NCBI GenBank assembly: GCA_017619315.1 | Contig: JAFZSN010000004.1 | Coordinates: 56,998 to 120,997 of the forward strand | DNA length: 64,000 bases | Direction: 5' to 3' | From: Candidatus Saccharimonadota bacterium | GTDB lineage: Bacteria > Patescibacteriota > Saccharimonadia > Saccharimonadales > Saccharimonadaceae | Shown here: piece by piece, positions 26,404 to 34,447 of the stretch | How positions within the stretch are numbered: position 1 is the first letter of the stretch | Layout: every line of letters starts with the position of its first letter | Made by a program: the position numbers and the translations under genes | The notes under the pieces: generated by a model | Told to the model about the DNA's origin: nothing | The model's input: the letters and a program-made list of their open reading frames with translations, nothing else | Database searches by the model: none

Positions 26404-26521
26404 TTATTGTTCCGTAAAAGCTTACTCTTATATTATCTGAAATAATTTTACCAAATTCATTAGAGTTTTTAAAGCTTTTATCTAATCTAATAATCATCCT
26501 CTTCCCAATATCCTTAAGCAT
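26396..26521 (-). pseudogene. Short ORF or gene fragment between GT4 and polymerase genes
   Basis: 41 codons starting at an ATG that overlaps the end of the GT4 gene by 8 nt and ending inside the start of the polymerase gene. The peptide (MLKDIGKRMIIRLDKSF..., ending RVSFYGTIIV) resembles the lead-in of hexapeptide-repeat acetyltransferases, so it may be the remnant of a deleted acetyltransferase. It may equally be a chance coupling ORF. The function is unknown. Confidence 0.35.
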
Positions 26522-27629
26522 AGTATACCCTTTTTATATCACGCAAAATGACTTCTAATCCAAACGAAGACTTATTGTGATCCGTATAGTTCATTGACTT
26601 TGTATATGCATCATTATTCTTCTTTGTTATAATTGTTTTTTCAACAAAAGAAATTCTGTCATTTACGGTAGAGCACTTCCCATTGTCACCAATAGCATCC
26701 CTCACCCCCCTACAATCCAGCGCCACAATCGGGAGACCTGCCATCCCGGCTTCGATCAAATTCACCGGCAACCCCTCCCTTTTACTCGCAGACACAGCCA
26801 CATCAGAAATCTGCATCAACTCCGGAATATCTTTACGAAATCCCAAAAACAACACTTCCTTTGACACTCCCAAATCTTTCGCCAACTTCTGATATTTTCC
26901 ATCAAGTTCATCCGGACCAACTAGCAACAACCGATATTTGTCATCTTTTTCCAGCAACTCCTTAAGTACTCTAATCAAAAATCCCTGATTTTTATTCTTA
27001 TCAAGCCGCCCCACACAAATCAACACTTTATCATCATCCTTAAGCCCAAGCTCTGCGCGTAATTTCGACTTCGCCTTTGCACTCATCTTCTTTTCAAACT
27101 TCTTCGGATCCACCCCCACTCCAGGTACATACTGAATATCAGCACAGCGCTTTCCAAATTTCCGCTTTGCTCGCTCAAAATCCTCATTATTTATCGTAAT
27201 CAAAGTATCCGTATACTTTGCCAAATACTTCTCTACCGGATAAAACATCAACCAATAGTGTGCCGGCGCGCCCTTATAAAAATGGAATCCATGCGCCGTG
27301 TAAATCATCCGCGTGCCGTTTTTCCTGGCCTTTTTGCCAGCCATCCTCGCGACTACACCACCCATCGGCGTGTGGCAATGCACGATTTCGTAACCCTCAT
27401 CGAGTATTACTTTTTTAAGCTGACGAATTGCCTTAAAATTTGACAGCCGAAACGGGCTCCGCCTTATCGGCAAGCAAATCTTCTTGTCGCAATATTTAAT
27501 CGGCTTGTCCGTATCCGTCGCCACATGAACTTCATATCCGCGTTCCTTAAACATTTTAAGAAACGGCAAATGAAAAAGCTCAATATGCGAGTCCACCGTA
27601 GCCACAAATAATACTTTTTTCTTCGTCAT
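26514..27629 (-). CDS. Glycosyltransferase family 4 (EpsD/CapM-like)
   Basis: 371 residues from ATG 27629 (MTKKKVLFVATVDSHI). Longer readings to 27671 add a Cys-rich stretch unlike the family. N-terminal motifs: VDSHIELFHLPFLKMFKERGYEVHV, EIVHCHTPMGGVVARM, YTAHGFHFYKGAP. C-terminal motifs: LICVGRLDKNKNQGFLIRVL and ASKREGLPVNLIEAGMAGLPIVALDCRG with donor-binding Glu residues. Among GT4 enzymes it most resembles those adding the second sugar to a lipid-linked HexNAc. It is probably the first gene of the glycan operon on this side. Confidence 0.88.
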   Translation of the reverse strand: MTKKKVLFVATVDSHIELFHLPFLKMFKERGYEVHVATDTDKPIKYCDKKICLPIRRSPFRLSNFKAIRQLKKVILDEGYEIVHCHTPMGGVVARMAGKKARKNGTRMIYTAHGFHFYKGAPAHYWLMFYPVEKYLAKYTDTLITINNEDFERAKRKFGKRCADIQYVPGVGVDPKKFEKKMSAKAKSKLRAELGLKDDDKVLICVGRLDKNKNQGFLIRVLKELLEKDDKYRLLLVGPDELDGKYQKLAKDLGVSKEVLFLGFRKDIPELMQISDVAVSASKREGLPVNLIEAGMAGLPIVALDCRGVRDAIGDNGKCSTVNDRISFVEKTIITKKNNDAYTKSMNYTDHNKSSFGLEVILRDIKRVYYA

Positions 27630-27839
27630 TTTGATTATTCCACACATGGGGCAAAAAATATGCCCATACACTTATAGTAATACCACACTTTCCCTCATTT
27701 CGTCAATTGCTTATGTTTAAAATAACAGAGGCACATTAGTTCCACATTCACAGCCATGCCTTATTGTGGTTTTTGAAAAATAAAAGAAAAGTCAATGCAA
27801 AAACCATCCTGTACTATTTACTATTCAAATACAACGTGA

Positions 27840-27897
27840 TATAATTAAGATACAGGGGATGCATTCCCCACCTTAGAGAGCGTATCTTCGGAGCCGC
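27840..27897 (+). ncRNA. Possible small plus-strand RNA beside the NYN gene
   Basis: Extended -10 TGATATAAT (27837-27845) is followed by hairpin GGGGATGCATTCCCC and a second stem GAGAGCG / CGCTCTC whose loop holds CGGAGC, then ATTTT. The predicted RNA is 27852 to about 27905, ending against the NYN stop codon. No reading frame is seen. It is weak as a terminator, so this is tentative. Confidence 0.3.
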
Positions 27898-27899
27898 TC

Positions 27900-28553
27900 T
27901 CATTTTCGTAGTTGTTTTATTTCATCCTTTATATCATTGATATTGTTTAATTGATACCTAGGAGTATTTTTCCTTAATTCACGCAGCCTAACAGATAAGG
28001 AATTCTTCTTCCATTTTCCGACCATGGGCGGAGTAGCAATTACCGTAATTGATATCTTTGAATTCTTAGCTGCAATCCTAATTGCCTCAGCATAATCACC
28101 ATCACACGTGAAAACAATAATATGGGTAGGCTTCTTAGCCTCATAGGCAATCTCCAGCATTTCAGACGCCAGGAACACATCGACGTTTGATTTCATTTTA
28201 ACTTCTTTTTTATGTATTTGTACCCGATTCTTACACTTGCACTTTTTGCAAGCAAAAGTTTTAGTTGAAGCCGGCTCGATATAGGAGCGTCTCCTTAAAG
28301 AACGAATCGAGTAACCACACTCCTCTAATAGTTTAAACTTTTTTTCTTTAGATTTATCATCACAAGAAATACCTTCATAATATCTCACATCCTTAAGGCT
28401 GACATACTTTCTCTTTAGATATTCATAAAGCCTGATGAAATCGATATTAAAATCACAACTTTTTAAACACGCCGAGCGAATATTGCTCACATCAATAAGA
28501 ACATATACTTCGCGATCGTCTTTCTTTTTTATTTTACTTTTATTTCGATCCAC
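27900..28553 (-). CDS. NYN-domain (PIN-like) putative ribonuclease with zinc ribbon
   Basis: 217 residues. NYN/LabA-DUF88 fold: YVLIDVSNIRSA with Asp21, SNVDVFLASEML with Asp125, and VFTCDGDYAEAIRIA with Asp151/Asp153 form the acidic metal site expected for a PIN-like nuclease. Between strands is an insertion CKKCKCKNR (102-110) resembling a zinc knuckle. It starts with GTG directly after the HNH gene's TGA, with GGGAGG as ribosome binding site, so the two are cotranslated. NYN proteins are single-strand RNases. A nuclease pair suggests RNA processing or defence, which is inference. Confidence 0.82.
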   Translation of the reverse strand: MDRNKSKIKKKDDREVYVLIDVSNIRSACLKSCDFNIDFIRLYEYLKRKYVSLKDVRYYEGISCDDKSKEKKFKLLEECGYSIRSLRRRSYIEPASTKTFACKKCKCKNRVQIHKKEVKMKSNVDVFLASEMLEIAYEAKKPTHIIVFTCDGDYAEAIRIAAKNSKISITVIATPPMVGKWKKNSLSVRLRELRKNTPRYQLNNINDIKDEIKQLRK

Positions 28554-28838
28554 TCAAGACCTCCCATAATTCCTAGTCATTTCGTGACATTCTTCACACA
28601 AAAAGGCACAATTCTCTAGAGTACTGGGGCCACCTTTACTCTCAGCAACTATATGGTGAAATTCAAACCCGGGAAAAGAAGGGGTCTCCCCGTTAGCAAA
28701 CCTTAACTCATTTATCAAACTGAAGCTCTCGCAAGTTTTCGGACATCTTCCAACGTGTTCACATCTATTGGATCTGCATTCACATCTACCGCCAGCCCGC
28801 CTGAAGGCACGCATTTTCGTATCTACATCGAAAGACAT
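28554..28838 (-). CDS. HNH endonuclease
   Basis: 94 residues. The HNH core is complete: FEFHHIVAESKGGPSTLENCAFLCEECH with His61/His62, Asn76, and zinc-type Cys81-X2-Cys84-His85. The N-terminal half carries additional cysteines (Cys19, 21, 26, 32, 36), probably a second structural zinc site. Such small HNH proteins nick or cut DNA; this one has no extra domain. AAGGAGG precedes ATG. It is first in a two-gene operon with the NYN protein, driven by TTGACT-17-TATTAT (28902-28874). Confidence 0.85.
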   Translation of the reverse strand: MSFDVDTKMRAFRRAGGRCECRSNRCEHVGRCPKTCESFSLINELRFANGETPSFPGFEFHHIVAESKGGPSTLENCAFLCEECHEMTRNYGRS

Positions 28839-28873
28839 TTATACCTCCTTTTTAATAATTATTATTTAAATAA

Positions 28874-28902
28874 ATAATAGCAAATATTAACCATAAAGTC
28901 AA
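28874..28902 (-). promoter_or_regulatory. Promoter of the HNH-NYN operon
   Basis: Complement strand TTGACT (28902-28897), 17 bp, TATTAT (28879-28874). Confidence 0.65.
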
Positions 28903-28967
28903 TCTCCAAACAATATTTTCGAATAAACACAAGCTTAATGATATCCGTGACTTCAAGAACGAACTGT

Positions 28968-29031
28968 GATAATATAAAAGCATAGAGTGAAACAAGGCAC
29001 TGTACGGAGCTAGCGACACTCTTTTTTTTAT
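28968..29031 (+). ncRNA. Possible small plus-strand RNA upstream of HNH-NYN
   Basis: TGTGATAATA (extended -10-like) precedes an AGAGTG / CACTCT stem enclosing GTACGGAGC and ending in eight T residues (about 29022-29029). The predicted RNA is about 45-50 nt. It shares the loop word CGGAGC with the element at 27840. It is divergent to the HNH-NYN operon. The rest of the 28839-29122 gap shows nothing else. Confidence 0.35.
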
Positions 29032-29122
29032 TTCCCCATATTATAACAAAGTAACGTCATAAACAAAAAGCTATTATATTTGCGAATCATATGATTATCT
29101 CCACCACGCTCCCCCACAAAAA

Positions 29123-29152
29123 AATTAACCCGGCCACCAGGCCGGGTTAATT
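29123..29152. terminator. Terminator downstream of the 359-aa gene
   Basis: AATTAACCCGGCC-ACCA-GGCCGGGTTAATT, a perfect 13-bp stem, about 80 nt past the stop at 29231. Confidence 0.75.
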
Positions 29153-29230
29153 TAATTTGCGTTCGTGTTGTTTTGCCACCCACCAATAGGCAGCTAGATA
29201 ACTGTTTCAGCCGCCAACCCCACTAGGCAG

Positions 29231-30310
29231 TCAGTGAGCCTTGGGCCTCACCCTATTCTTCCCCCTCTTATACTTATACTCGTCGAGAAGCTCTTTATTT
29301 GCCACAATCTGAGACTGATCCAAAATTTCCGAAACCGCCTCGACAGAAGCTCCGCACTCAAGAATAGTCTTCAAGCACTTAGCCACAACGTCAGGCCTCA
29401 TCCTTCGAACAACGAGATCCGGGTCAATCTTCGCAATTTCTACAAGCATCTCAAACTGCTCTTCGGGTTTTGCCTTTAACATCCGATCAAAAAGGTATAA
29501 ATATCTTTCCGGTGCTTTAACCATCGTTAATGCTCTCATCAGATCTTTCCCGTCACCCTCATCCTTCTCGCCGAACGAAAAACGCTTAAATTCAACAAAA
29601 TGCGCGAAGAAGAAATCCGGATCAGCACCATGCTCCCAGAAAAATGGCAAATCAAGGCAATGTGCATCTTTTGCGTCAATCAATGAAAGAACCAGATTCG
29701 GATTCGCACCTTCTATCACAAGGCGTTCGGCCACGTCTCTCAAGTTTTCAGAGTGAAGGCTTTTGGCCAAATAGTTTGCATCGACCAAACACAGAAGATC
29801 ATCAATGTCTTCATCTTGAATATCAAGCGTATCGCAGTCCATTTTATCAAAAACATCTTCACCATCAATGAGACCAAGCTTGCAAAATTCTATCCATTCC
29901 CGAATATCAACATACACCGACCAACCCTCCTGCTGAACCAAAATCCTGTTCATATCGATCTCGTAGTCATGGTCTTTCAAAAAATCCAAAGAAGCAAGAA
30001 TTTTACAAGGGGATCCACTGATAAAATTAACAAAATTATCAAGATCAAGCTTCACACCATGCTCTTTGAGCCAATCATAATTCTTAATATAACAACAATA
30101 ACCATACTCGCCAGAGAAAAGATTCCGCATGACGTACGAGTGGGTAAGTTCAAAACCCCGCTCGACTAAGTAATCAATATTCTCCTTAACAAATTCAAAA
30201 CTACCAGCCACCGCAAATACATCATCAACATCAATACCTGCCTCATCGATCGCCCATTTGATCCCATGATCTTCCACCAGTCGCTTAATCAACAAATAAC
30301 GAGAATCCAT
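29231..30310 (-). CDS. Unknown 359-aa protein, weakly ankyrin-like
   Basis: Soluble, acidic, leucine-rich protein with no signal or membrane segment. It shows recurring helix pairs of about 33 residues, such as NIDYLVERGFELTHSYVM, NYDWLKEHGVKLDLDNFV, LVIEGANPNLVLSLIDA and FFWEHGADPDFFF, reminiscent of degenerate ankyrin repeats, which mediate protein contacts. The family is not recognised and the repeat call is inference. AAGGAGGTG precedes ATG. It has its own terminator. Confidence 0.75.
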   Translation of the reverse strand: MDSRYLLIKRLVEDHGIKWAIDEAGIDVDDVFAVAGSFEFVKENIDYLVERGFELTHSYVMRNLFSGEYGYCCYIKNYDWLKEHGVKLDLDNFVNFISGSPCKILASLDFLKDHDYEIDMNRILVQQEGWSVYVDIREWIEFCKLGLIDGEDVFDKMDCDTLDIQDEDIDDLLCLVDANYLAKSLHSENLRDVAERLVIEGANPNLVLSLIDAKDAHCLDLPFFWEHGADPDFFFAHFVEFKRFSFGEKDEGDGKDLMRALTMVKAPERYLYLFDRMLKAKPEEQFEMLVEIAKIDPDLVVRRMRPDVVAKCLKTILECGASVEAVSEILDQSQIVANKELLDEYKYKRGKNRVRPKAH

Positions 30311-30504
30311 ATTAACACCTCCTTACATCGCTATTCCATTGTTAAATAACCTATTTGCAAAAAAAATAAAACAACACAAATATAACTACATTTATAACAT
30401 ACTTACCCCAATCCGTCAAGGTTGAACTCTGTTTACTTAGAATCCAGGTGCCAATATCACAGAATCAAACTACCCAGAATCGGCACCCAGCACCCCACCG
30501 TTTT

Positions 30505-30533
30505 TTGACTTTTTCACCACAATATGCTAAAAT
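30505..30533 (+). promoter_or_regulatory. Promoter of structured RNA 1
   Basis: TTGACT (30505-30510), 17 bp, TAAAAT (30528-30533) with TG extension at 30525. Confidence 0.65.
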
Positions 30534-30539
30534 ATAGCT

Positions 30540-30840
30540 ATTGTGGGTGTAGCTTTACTCTTAGATGATGGGGCCCTCTCCGGAGGGTTTTGGGAAAGTC
30601 ACCTAATAGTCCTTATGCCCCTAGTGCCTGGTTTGTTACCATGCCGCGTATGCCAACGTTATTGAATAACGTTAACCTCTGACGGATAATAAATAGCATT
30701 TGCAGGCACCCGCATAACGAACGGCGAACTCCCTGGCTTCGGTCTGGAACAGCGTCGTTAGACGACGTGGGAACTGTTCCGCGGGACAAGCCGTTCCCCC
30801 ACAATAACTCAAGGGTCGCAACCACACCTGCGGCCCTTTT
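30540..30840 (+). ncRNA. Structured RNA 1, about 300 nt, no long ORF
   Basis: The predicted start is ATTGTGGG (30540-30547), 7 nt after the -10. These bases can pair with CCCACAAT at 30798-30805, closing the molecule end to end. A terminator AAGGGTCGCA / TGCGGCCCTT (30811-30838) with a short T-run follows. Inside are many GC-rich stems (for example GGGGCCCTCTCCGGAGGG). No reading frame has a convincing ribosome binding site. RNA 2 shares the same first bases, end pairing and terminator type. It does not match tmRNA, 6S or RNase P signatures that I can recognise. Confidence 0.6.
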
Positions 30841-30889
30841 CCTTACCGTAAAAACCACACCTGCGACCCCGCTTCCTATTAAACGCCTC

Positions 30890-30917
30890 TTGACAACCCC
30901 ACGAGATGTGCTACAAT
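30890..30917 (+). promoter_or_regulatory. Promoter of structured RNA 2
   Basis: TTGACA (30890-30895), 16 bp, TACAAT (30912-30917). Confidence 0.65.
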
Positions 30918-30923
30918 ATAAGT

Positions 30924-31540
30924 ATTGTGGGCGTAATTTAAATTGCACTTTAATTTAAAATTACGTTGGGAGAAACGTGTTTGTAGGCGTCATTTCGCCG
31001 CGTTTCTATCTCCAGAGCTTTACCCGGAGAAAAACCATGGCCAAACTACATGTTGGAATGATGGTTCTTCGCGAGGGAACCCTGGGAGATCACCCAACAT
31101 GGCTTATGCACCCTCAGGGGGCTCCCCCCTGTATCAGGCAAGACCCGAAAGGTTATTCAAGTTTTGGAGTTTTAAAACCACCTTGAAGCTTTTCAAACTT
31201 TGCCGATAGAGACGGATTTTCTCGTACCGTTTCAGGGGTCCTTGTCCGCTGTAGAGGACGTTGAGGATGTGACTATGCATGACGTGTCTGTTAGGGCGAA
31301 AGCCCTAAAAAAGCAACTTACCTAATCTCAGTGAAACAGTTCCACTTATCACACACTGAGAGGGATATCAACACAGCAGATACGTAACATAGCCATAAGC
31401 ATAATGGATAACCTCATTTAACAGCTACGAGGCGGCACACCGCTTTGGCGGCGTACCGTTTTAGCAACACACCGCACCGTCGGTTGGCTATCCACACCAC
31501 AATAAATCTTAGGTCGCAAGAATTGCGGCCTATTGTTTTA
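30924..31540 (+). ncRNA. Structured RNA 2, about 615 nt, possibly with a 49-aa ORF
   Basis: The predicted start is ATTGTGG (30924-30930), exactly 7 nt after the -10, pairing with CCACAAT at 31497-31503. The terminator TAGGTCGCAA / TTGCGGCCTA (31510-31532) is homologous in layout to that of RNA 1. Strong internal hairpins include GTAATTTAAATT/TTAATTTAAAATTAC near the 5' end, GGAGAAACG...CGTTTCTATCTCC, and GGGCGAAAGCCC. The length and end pairing are typical of ornate large bacterial RNAs. A short coding region at 31037-31186 may be carried within it. Confidence 0.6.
31037..31186 (+). CDS. Possible 49-aa protein inside structured RNA 2
   Basis: ATG 31037 follows CGGAGA by 6 nt. The peptide MAKLHVGMMVLREGTLGDHP... 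ends SSFGVLKPP. It is not recognised. The surrounding bases also form stems (ACATGTTGG / CCCAACATGG), so the reading frame may be chance. Confidence 0.35.
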   Translation: MAKLHVGMMVLREGTLGDHPTWLMHPQGAPPCIRQDPKGYSSFGVLKPP

Positions 31541-31548
31541 CTCAACTA

Positions 31549-31577
31549 TTGACAAATTTAACCAAAAGTGCTATAAT
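31549..31577 (+). promoter_or_regulatory. Consensus promoter of the 90-aa gene
   Basis: TTGACA (31549-31554), 17 bp, TATAAT (31572-31577) with TG extension. A hairpin GTCACT-TATCT-AGTGAC lies in the leader. Confidence 0.75.
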
Positions 31578-31635
31578 TAAGGCACGGTCACTTATCTAGT
31601 GACAAGTTTTGTATATTAAAGAAGGGGGGGATACG

Positions 31636-31905
31636 ATGAAAGATACAATCGTATTCAAAGAGGCTGCAGAGGCAACAAAAAGAGATCAGAGCTACGAACA
31701 AAAGAAAGAGATTCTTTCATCAAAGCTGAGAGAAATGTTCTGGGAACGTCCGGTATTATACCTTGAATTGGTGAATTATTGTGGCACTTTCCGGTATGAT
31801 CTCGGCGAATGTTACAAAAAGGATCTGATTGAACTCGGCTTTCTTTTCAAGGATGGTAGTATTCCTGATATAACAAAAGATGTCGTATATGATGCGACAA
31901 ATTAA
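31636..31905 (+). CDS. Unknown 89-aa protein
   Basis: Start ATG 31636 (MKDTIVFKEAAEATKR), preceded by AAGGGGGG. It is a small, charged, helical protein (KKEILSSKLREMFWERPVLYLELVNY) with no recognisable family, signal or membrane segment. It is monocistronic, with a consensus promoter and a terminator. It lies directly after structured RNA 2. Confidence 0.75.
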   Translation: MKDTIVFKEAAEATKRDQSYEQKKEILSSKLREMFWERPVLYLELVNYCGTFRYDLGECYKKDLIELGFLFKDGSIPDITKDVVYDATN

Positions 31906-31928
31906 GAAAGCAAAAAGCCAAAGCAACA

Positions 31929-31960
31929 AAATGCCCGCTAATTTAGCGGGCATTTCTCTT
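31929..31960. terminator. Bidirectional terminator
   Basis: AAATGCCCGCTAA / TTAGCGGGCATTT with T-rich flanks on both strands, between the convergent 89-aa and 667-aa genes. Confidence 0.85.
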
Positions 31961-31968
31961 TTTTATGA

Positions 31969-33972
31969 TTATATAGCTCTCTTTTCAATATCCTTATAGA
32001 TATTATACCACATATTATCCGTTGCGTTCATACCACGCGTCTTCATAGCTGCAATATGATTATGAACCCTGACATCATCGCGCTGGCGAGCCTGATATTT
32101 ACTTGCATATAGAGGCGAGTTCGGATCTTTAACAAACGCGTCCTGCCAGCCATCAGGATTACTGCCAGTCTGCCCTATCCATACATAAGCGGCATCATTC
32201 GACCTATTGGAAATCGGCACAGCAATCGCAACGTTACTATTCTTCACGCCATATCGAAGCACGATATAGTCTTTATTTTTATTGTTACTATCCTGGAACA
32301 CAACCTTATAAACGTTCGCAAACGGGTCTGTAGCCTTAATGCTAGTAAACTCTTGCACTACTTTGCCAAGTTTCTGTGCGCTCGTAGGTGGCATATTCAC
32401 CGGTGGGACTGCCCCAGTATGGTTATAAATCGGAAACCTCTCTATACGCGGGAAGATGTAAGGAATACCAAGCACAGCCGAATCTCTCTCCATTTGAGCA
32501 AGCATATCCTCATACATCTTGTTGAGATCTTCTTCGGTAATCTTTTCAACTTCTGCCAAAGTCGGGATTTCTTGCTTCTTCTGTCTCTCAAAATAATCTC
32601 GTATCTCTTTACGGCTATCAAAGTATTCCTCAAGCTTCTTAGACCATGCATCGTCTGAAATCTCTTCATAAGCATCCATTGCGCCCATGAACTGATCTAG
32701 GTTTGTTTTGTTGCCATATTTAAAATTGTCAAAATACCAATCGAGAGCCTTGAAGCCTTCTTCGGTAAAATCAGGGTTATCTTTGATAGCTTCGACAATA
32801 TTGGCAAAACCCTGGAACGAAGCATCCCTTACGGCTTCAGCTTCTGCTGAGCTTTCACCGCCTTGTTCCAGCTCAACACCATTCTTTTCCATAAAGCTCT
32901 GCAAAGCGCCATCACCATGTTGCTCAATCGGCAACGCAATGCGTAGCTTTTCAGGCTCATCTAAGCTAGTATGCTCCACAAACGCACCAAGCGCAATCGA
33001 AGACATCAAAGCACGCTTCTCTGCATCATGCAACTTCTCTTCGTCAACCGACCACTCCGCAGCCTTTTCATTTACGCTATCCAGCGTGAAATCTTGCCAG
33101 AATTCTTCAACTTGATCCTCATTGATCTTGTTCTCGAGATCTTTCCCTTCTGCTTCTTTAAACCCATCTTTAATAAAACCACGCGGGTTAATCGCTAAGT
33201 CCCCATCCGCCAAACTCTTCATCGCACCAAGGACATAGTAATCATCCATATGCTTATTCAAACGAAATTCAGCAACATCTAGCGCTCTCTCCATCTTCTC
33301 GGCTGGAGTCTTCTCATGCTCAACATACTCTTCCTTGGTGGTCAAATTTTCCTGAACCTCTCTAGGGGTAACATTGATTCTCTCCTTCTCGAACTCATGC
33401 TCACGCATTTCCTTTTTGTGGCCTTTATCCTTGTTTTTATTGCCCCGTGGCTTCTCTGGCTTGACCGCCTTCTTATTCTCGTCCCGCTTCATAGCTTCAA
33501 AGAAAGAATCTTCACTATCTAGATAATCCTCGACATAGCTCTTATTGTTTGCCTCGTTGATTTCTTTTTGTTCTTGCTTCACTTTTTCACGCGTTTCCGC
33601 CACAGCGCTAGCTGTTGCCTTCCTGGCACGATCCGACAAAGCTTCACGCGCAACCTCAGGCGCCTTACCTTCAAAACCGTTTTCCATGTACTCACGATAC
33701 TCATCAGTTGGATAAAGAATCTCACCTTCTTCATTCACGCCATAACCGTGCACCAAAAAATCCTGCTGAACATCATGTACAGCATCCTCTGGATAATTGT
33801 CTATATCGAATTCACCAGCCGCCTCACGCCTAGCAATTTCCGCCTCAGCGTTTTGTCTGTCTTTTGGATTTGTATTCTTTGCCGTAGCGATATCCGTTAC
33901 GGTCCAGTCGTCCAAACCATCAAAATCATTATCTGATGCCTCAATTGGACGTTTTGGAAGTTTTTCTGCCAT
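31969..33972 (-). CDS. Large acidic unknown protein sharing an N-domain with the 470-aa protein
   Basis: 667 residues from ATG 33972 (MAEKLPKRPIEASDN), chosen because GAAGGAT precedes it. Residues about 1-125 align with the start of the 36156 product (NPKDRQNAEAEIARREAAGE...GYGVNEEGEILYPTDEYREYM against NPQDIQNAEAEYARREEADE...GYEVCNGVIAYPTKILKDFI). A Lys/Glu-rich coiled middle follows, and a C-terminal globular part with GVPYIFPRIERFPIYN-like and YKVVFQDSNNKNKDYIVLRYG stretches. It has no signal peptide. The family is not recognised; a modular protein with shared head and variable tail is the visible fact. Confidence 0.75.
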   Translation of the reverse strand: MAEKLPKRPIEASDNDFDGLDDWTVTDIATAKNTNPKDRQNAEAEIARREAAGEFDIDNYPEDAVHDVQQDFLVHGYGVNEEGEILYPTDEYREYMENGFEGKAPEVAREALSDRARKATASAVAETREKVKQEQKEINEANNKSYVEDYLDSEDSFFEAMKRDENKKAVKPEKPRGNKNKDKGHKKEMREHEFEKERINVTPREVQENLTTKEEYVEHEKTPAEKMERALDVAEFRLNKHMDDYYVLGAMKSLADGDLAINPRGFIKDGFKEAEGKDLENKINEDQVEEFWQDFTLDSVNEKAAEWSVDEEKLHDAEKRALMSSIALGAFVEHTSLDEPEKLRIALPIEQHGDGALQSFMEKNGVELEQGGESSAEAEAVRDASFQGFANIVEAIKDNPDFTEEGFKALDWYFDNFKYGNKTNLDQFMGAMDAYEEISDDAWSKKLEEYFDSRKEIRDYFERQKKQEIPTLAEVEKITEEDLNKMYEDMLAQMERDSAVLGIPYIFPRIERFPIYNHTGAVPPVNMPPTSAQKLGKVVQEFTSIKATDPFANVYKVVFQDSNNKNKDYIVLRYGVKNSNVAIAVPISNRSNDAAYVWIGQTGSNPDGWQDAFVKDPNSPLYASKYQARQRDDVRVHNHIAAMKTRGMNATDNMWYNIYKDIEKRAI

Positions 33973-34067
33973 GTTGATCCTTCTTTTTTTAATACTACTT
34001 ATGCCTATAATACCCCAAACAAACAAAAAAAGCAAATAAAAAATACCCGGCCAATTGGCCGGGTGAA

Positions 34068-34115
34068 TGCTGGTTGGAGGATTTGAACCTCCATTTGATC
34101 CAAGCCAGGACCAGC
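34068..34115 (-). other. tRNA-like acceptor/T-arm minihelix
   Basis: On the minus strand: GCTGGT(C) (34115-34109), 16-nt connector, T-stem GGAGG, canonical T-loop TTCAAAT, CCTCC, then AACCAGC (34075-34069) and A. The acceptor strands pair over 6 bp. There is no anticodon arm and no encoded CCA after it. It resembles the tRNA-like domain of tmRNA or an integration-site tRNA end, but neither a tag frame nor tmRNA 5' signature is present. Confidence 0.5.
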
Positions 34116-34447
34116 TAAGTGGCGGGTTAGTCGTGGTTTAGACTTAGGGTTCCTTTCGCTTTATCGCAGGCAGTACGTGCGGGTAAAATTGCACTTCTCC
34201 TCTGCCTTATTTGTTTGAGTTTGTTTCGCTCGCTCCGGATATGCATCCCCACTTTCGCCCGTTGCTACGTGACCTGACACGCCGCCCTGCTTCGCCAGGA
34301 CTGCTATCTCCACTTTGCGGGAGCTGGCAACAACTTTTAGTAAGTTGTCAACTCCTAACCTTGTAGGTGGGGTAGGTCACCAAGAAAGGTGTTGAGGAAC
34401 GGAGTCACCACACTCCGAGCGTTCGGACCGCCAACCTCAGCCCAGGC

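Noticed and set aside
27672-27836. Hidden gene in the gap between GT4 and NYN genes
   Set aside because: AT-rich with stops in all frames; no promoter or hairpin beyond the element at 27840.
30613-30948. 111-aa minus-strand reading frame across RNA 1
   Set aside because: It is antisense to a region with plus-strand promoter, end pairing and terminator, with no ribosome binding site.
34037-34447. tmRNA (ssrA) because of the tRNA-like 3' end
   Set aside because: No matching 5' acceptor strand at the RNA start, no GGATTCGAC-type 5' signature and no tag frame ending in Ala-Ala.
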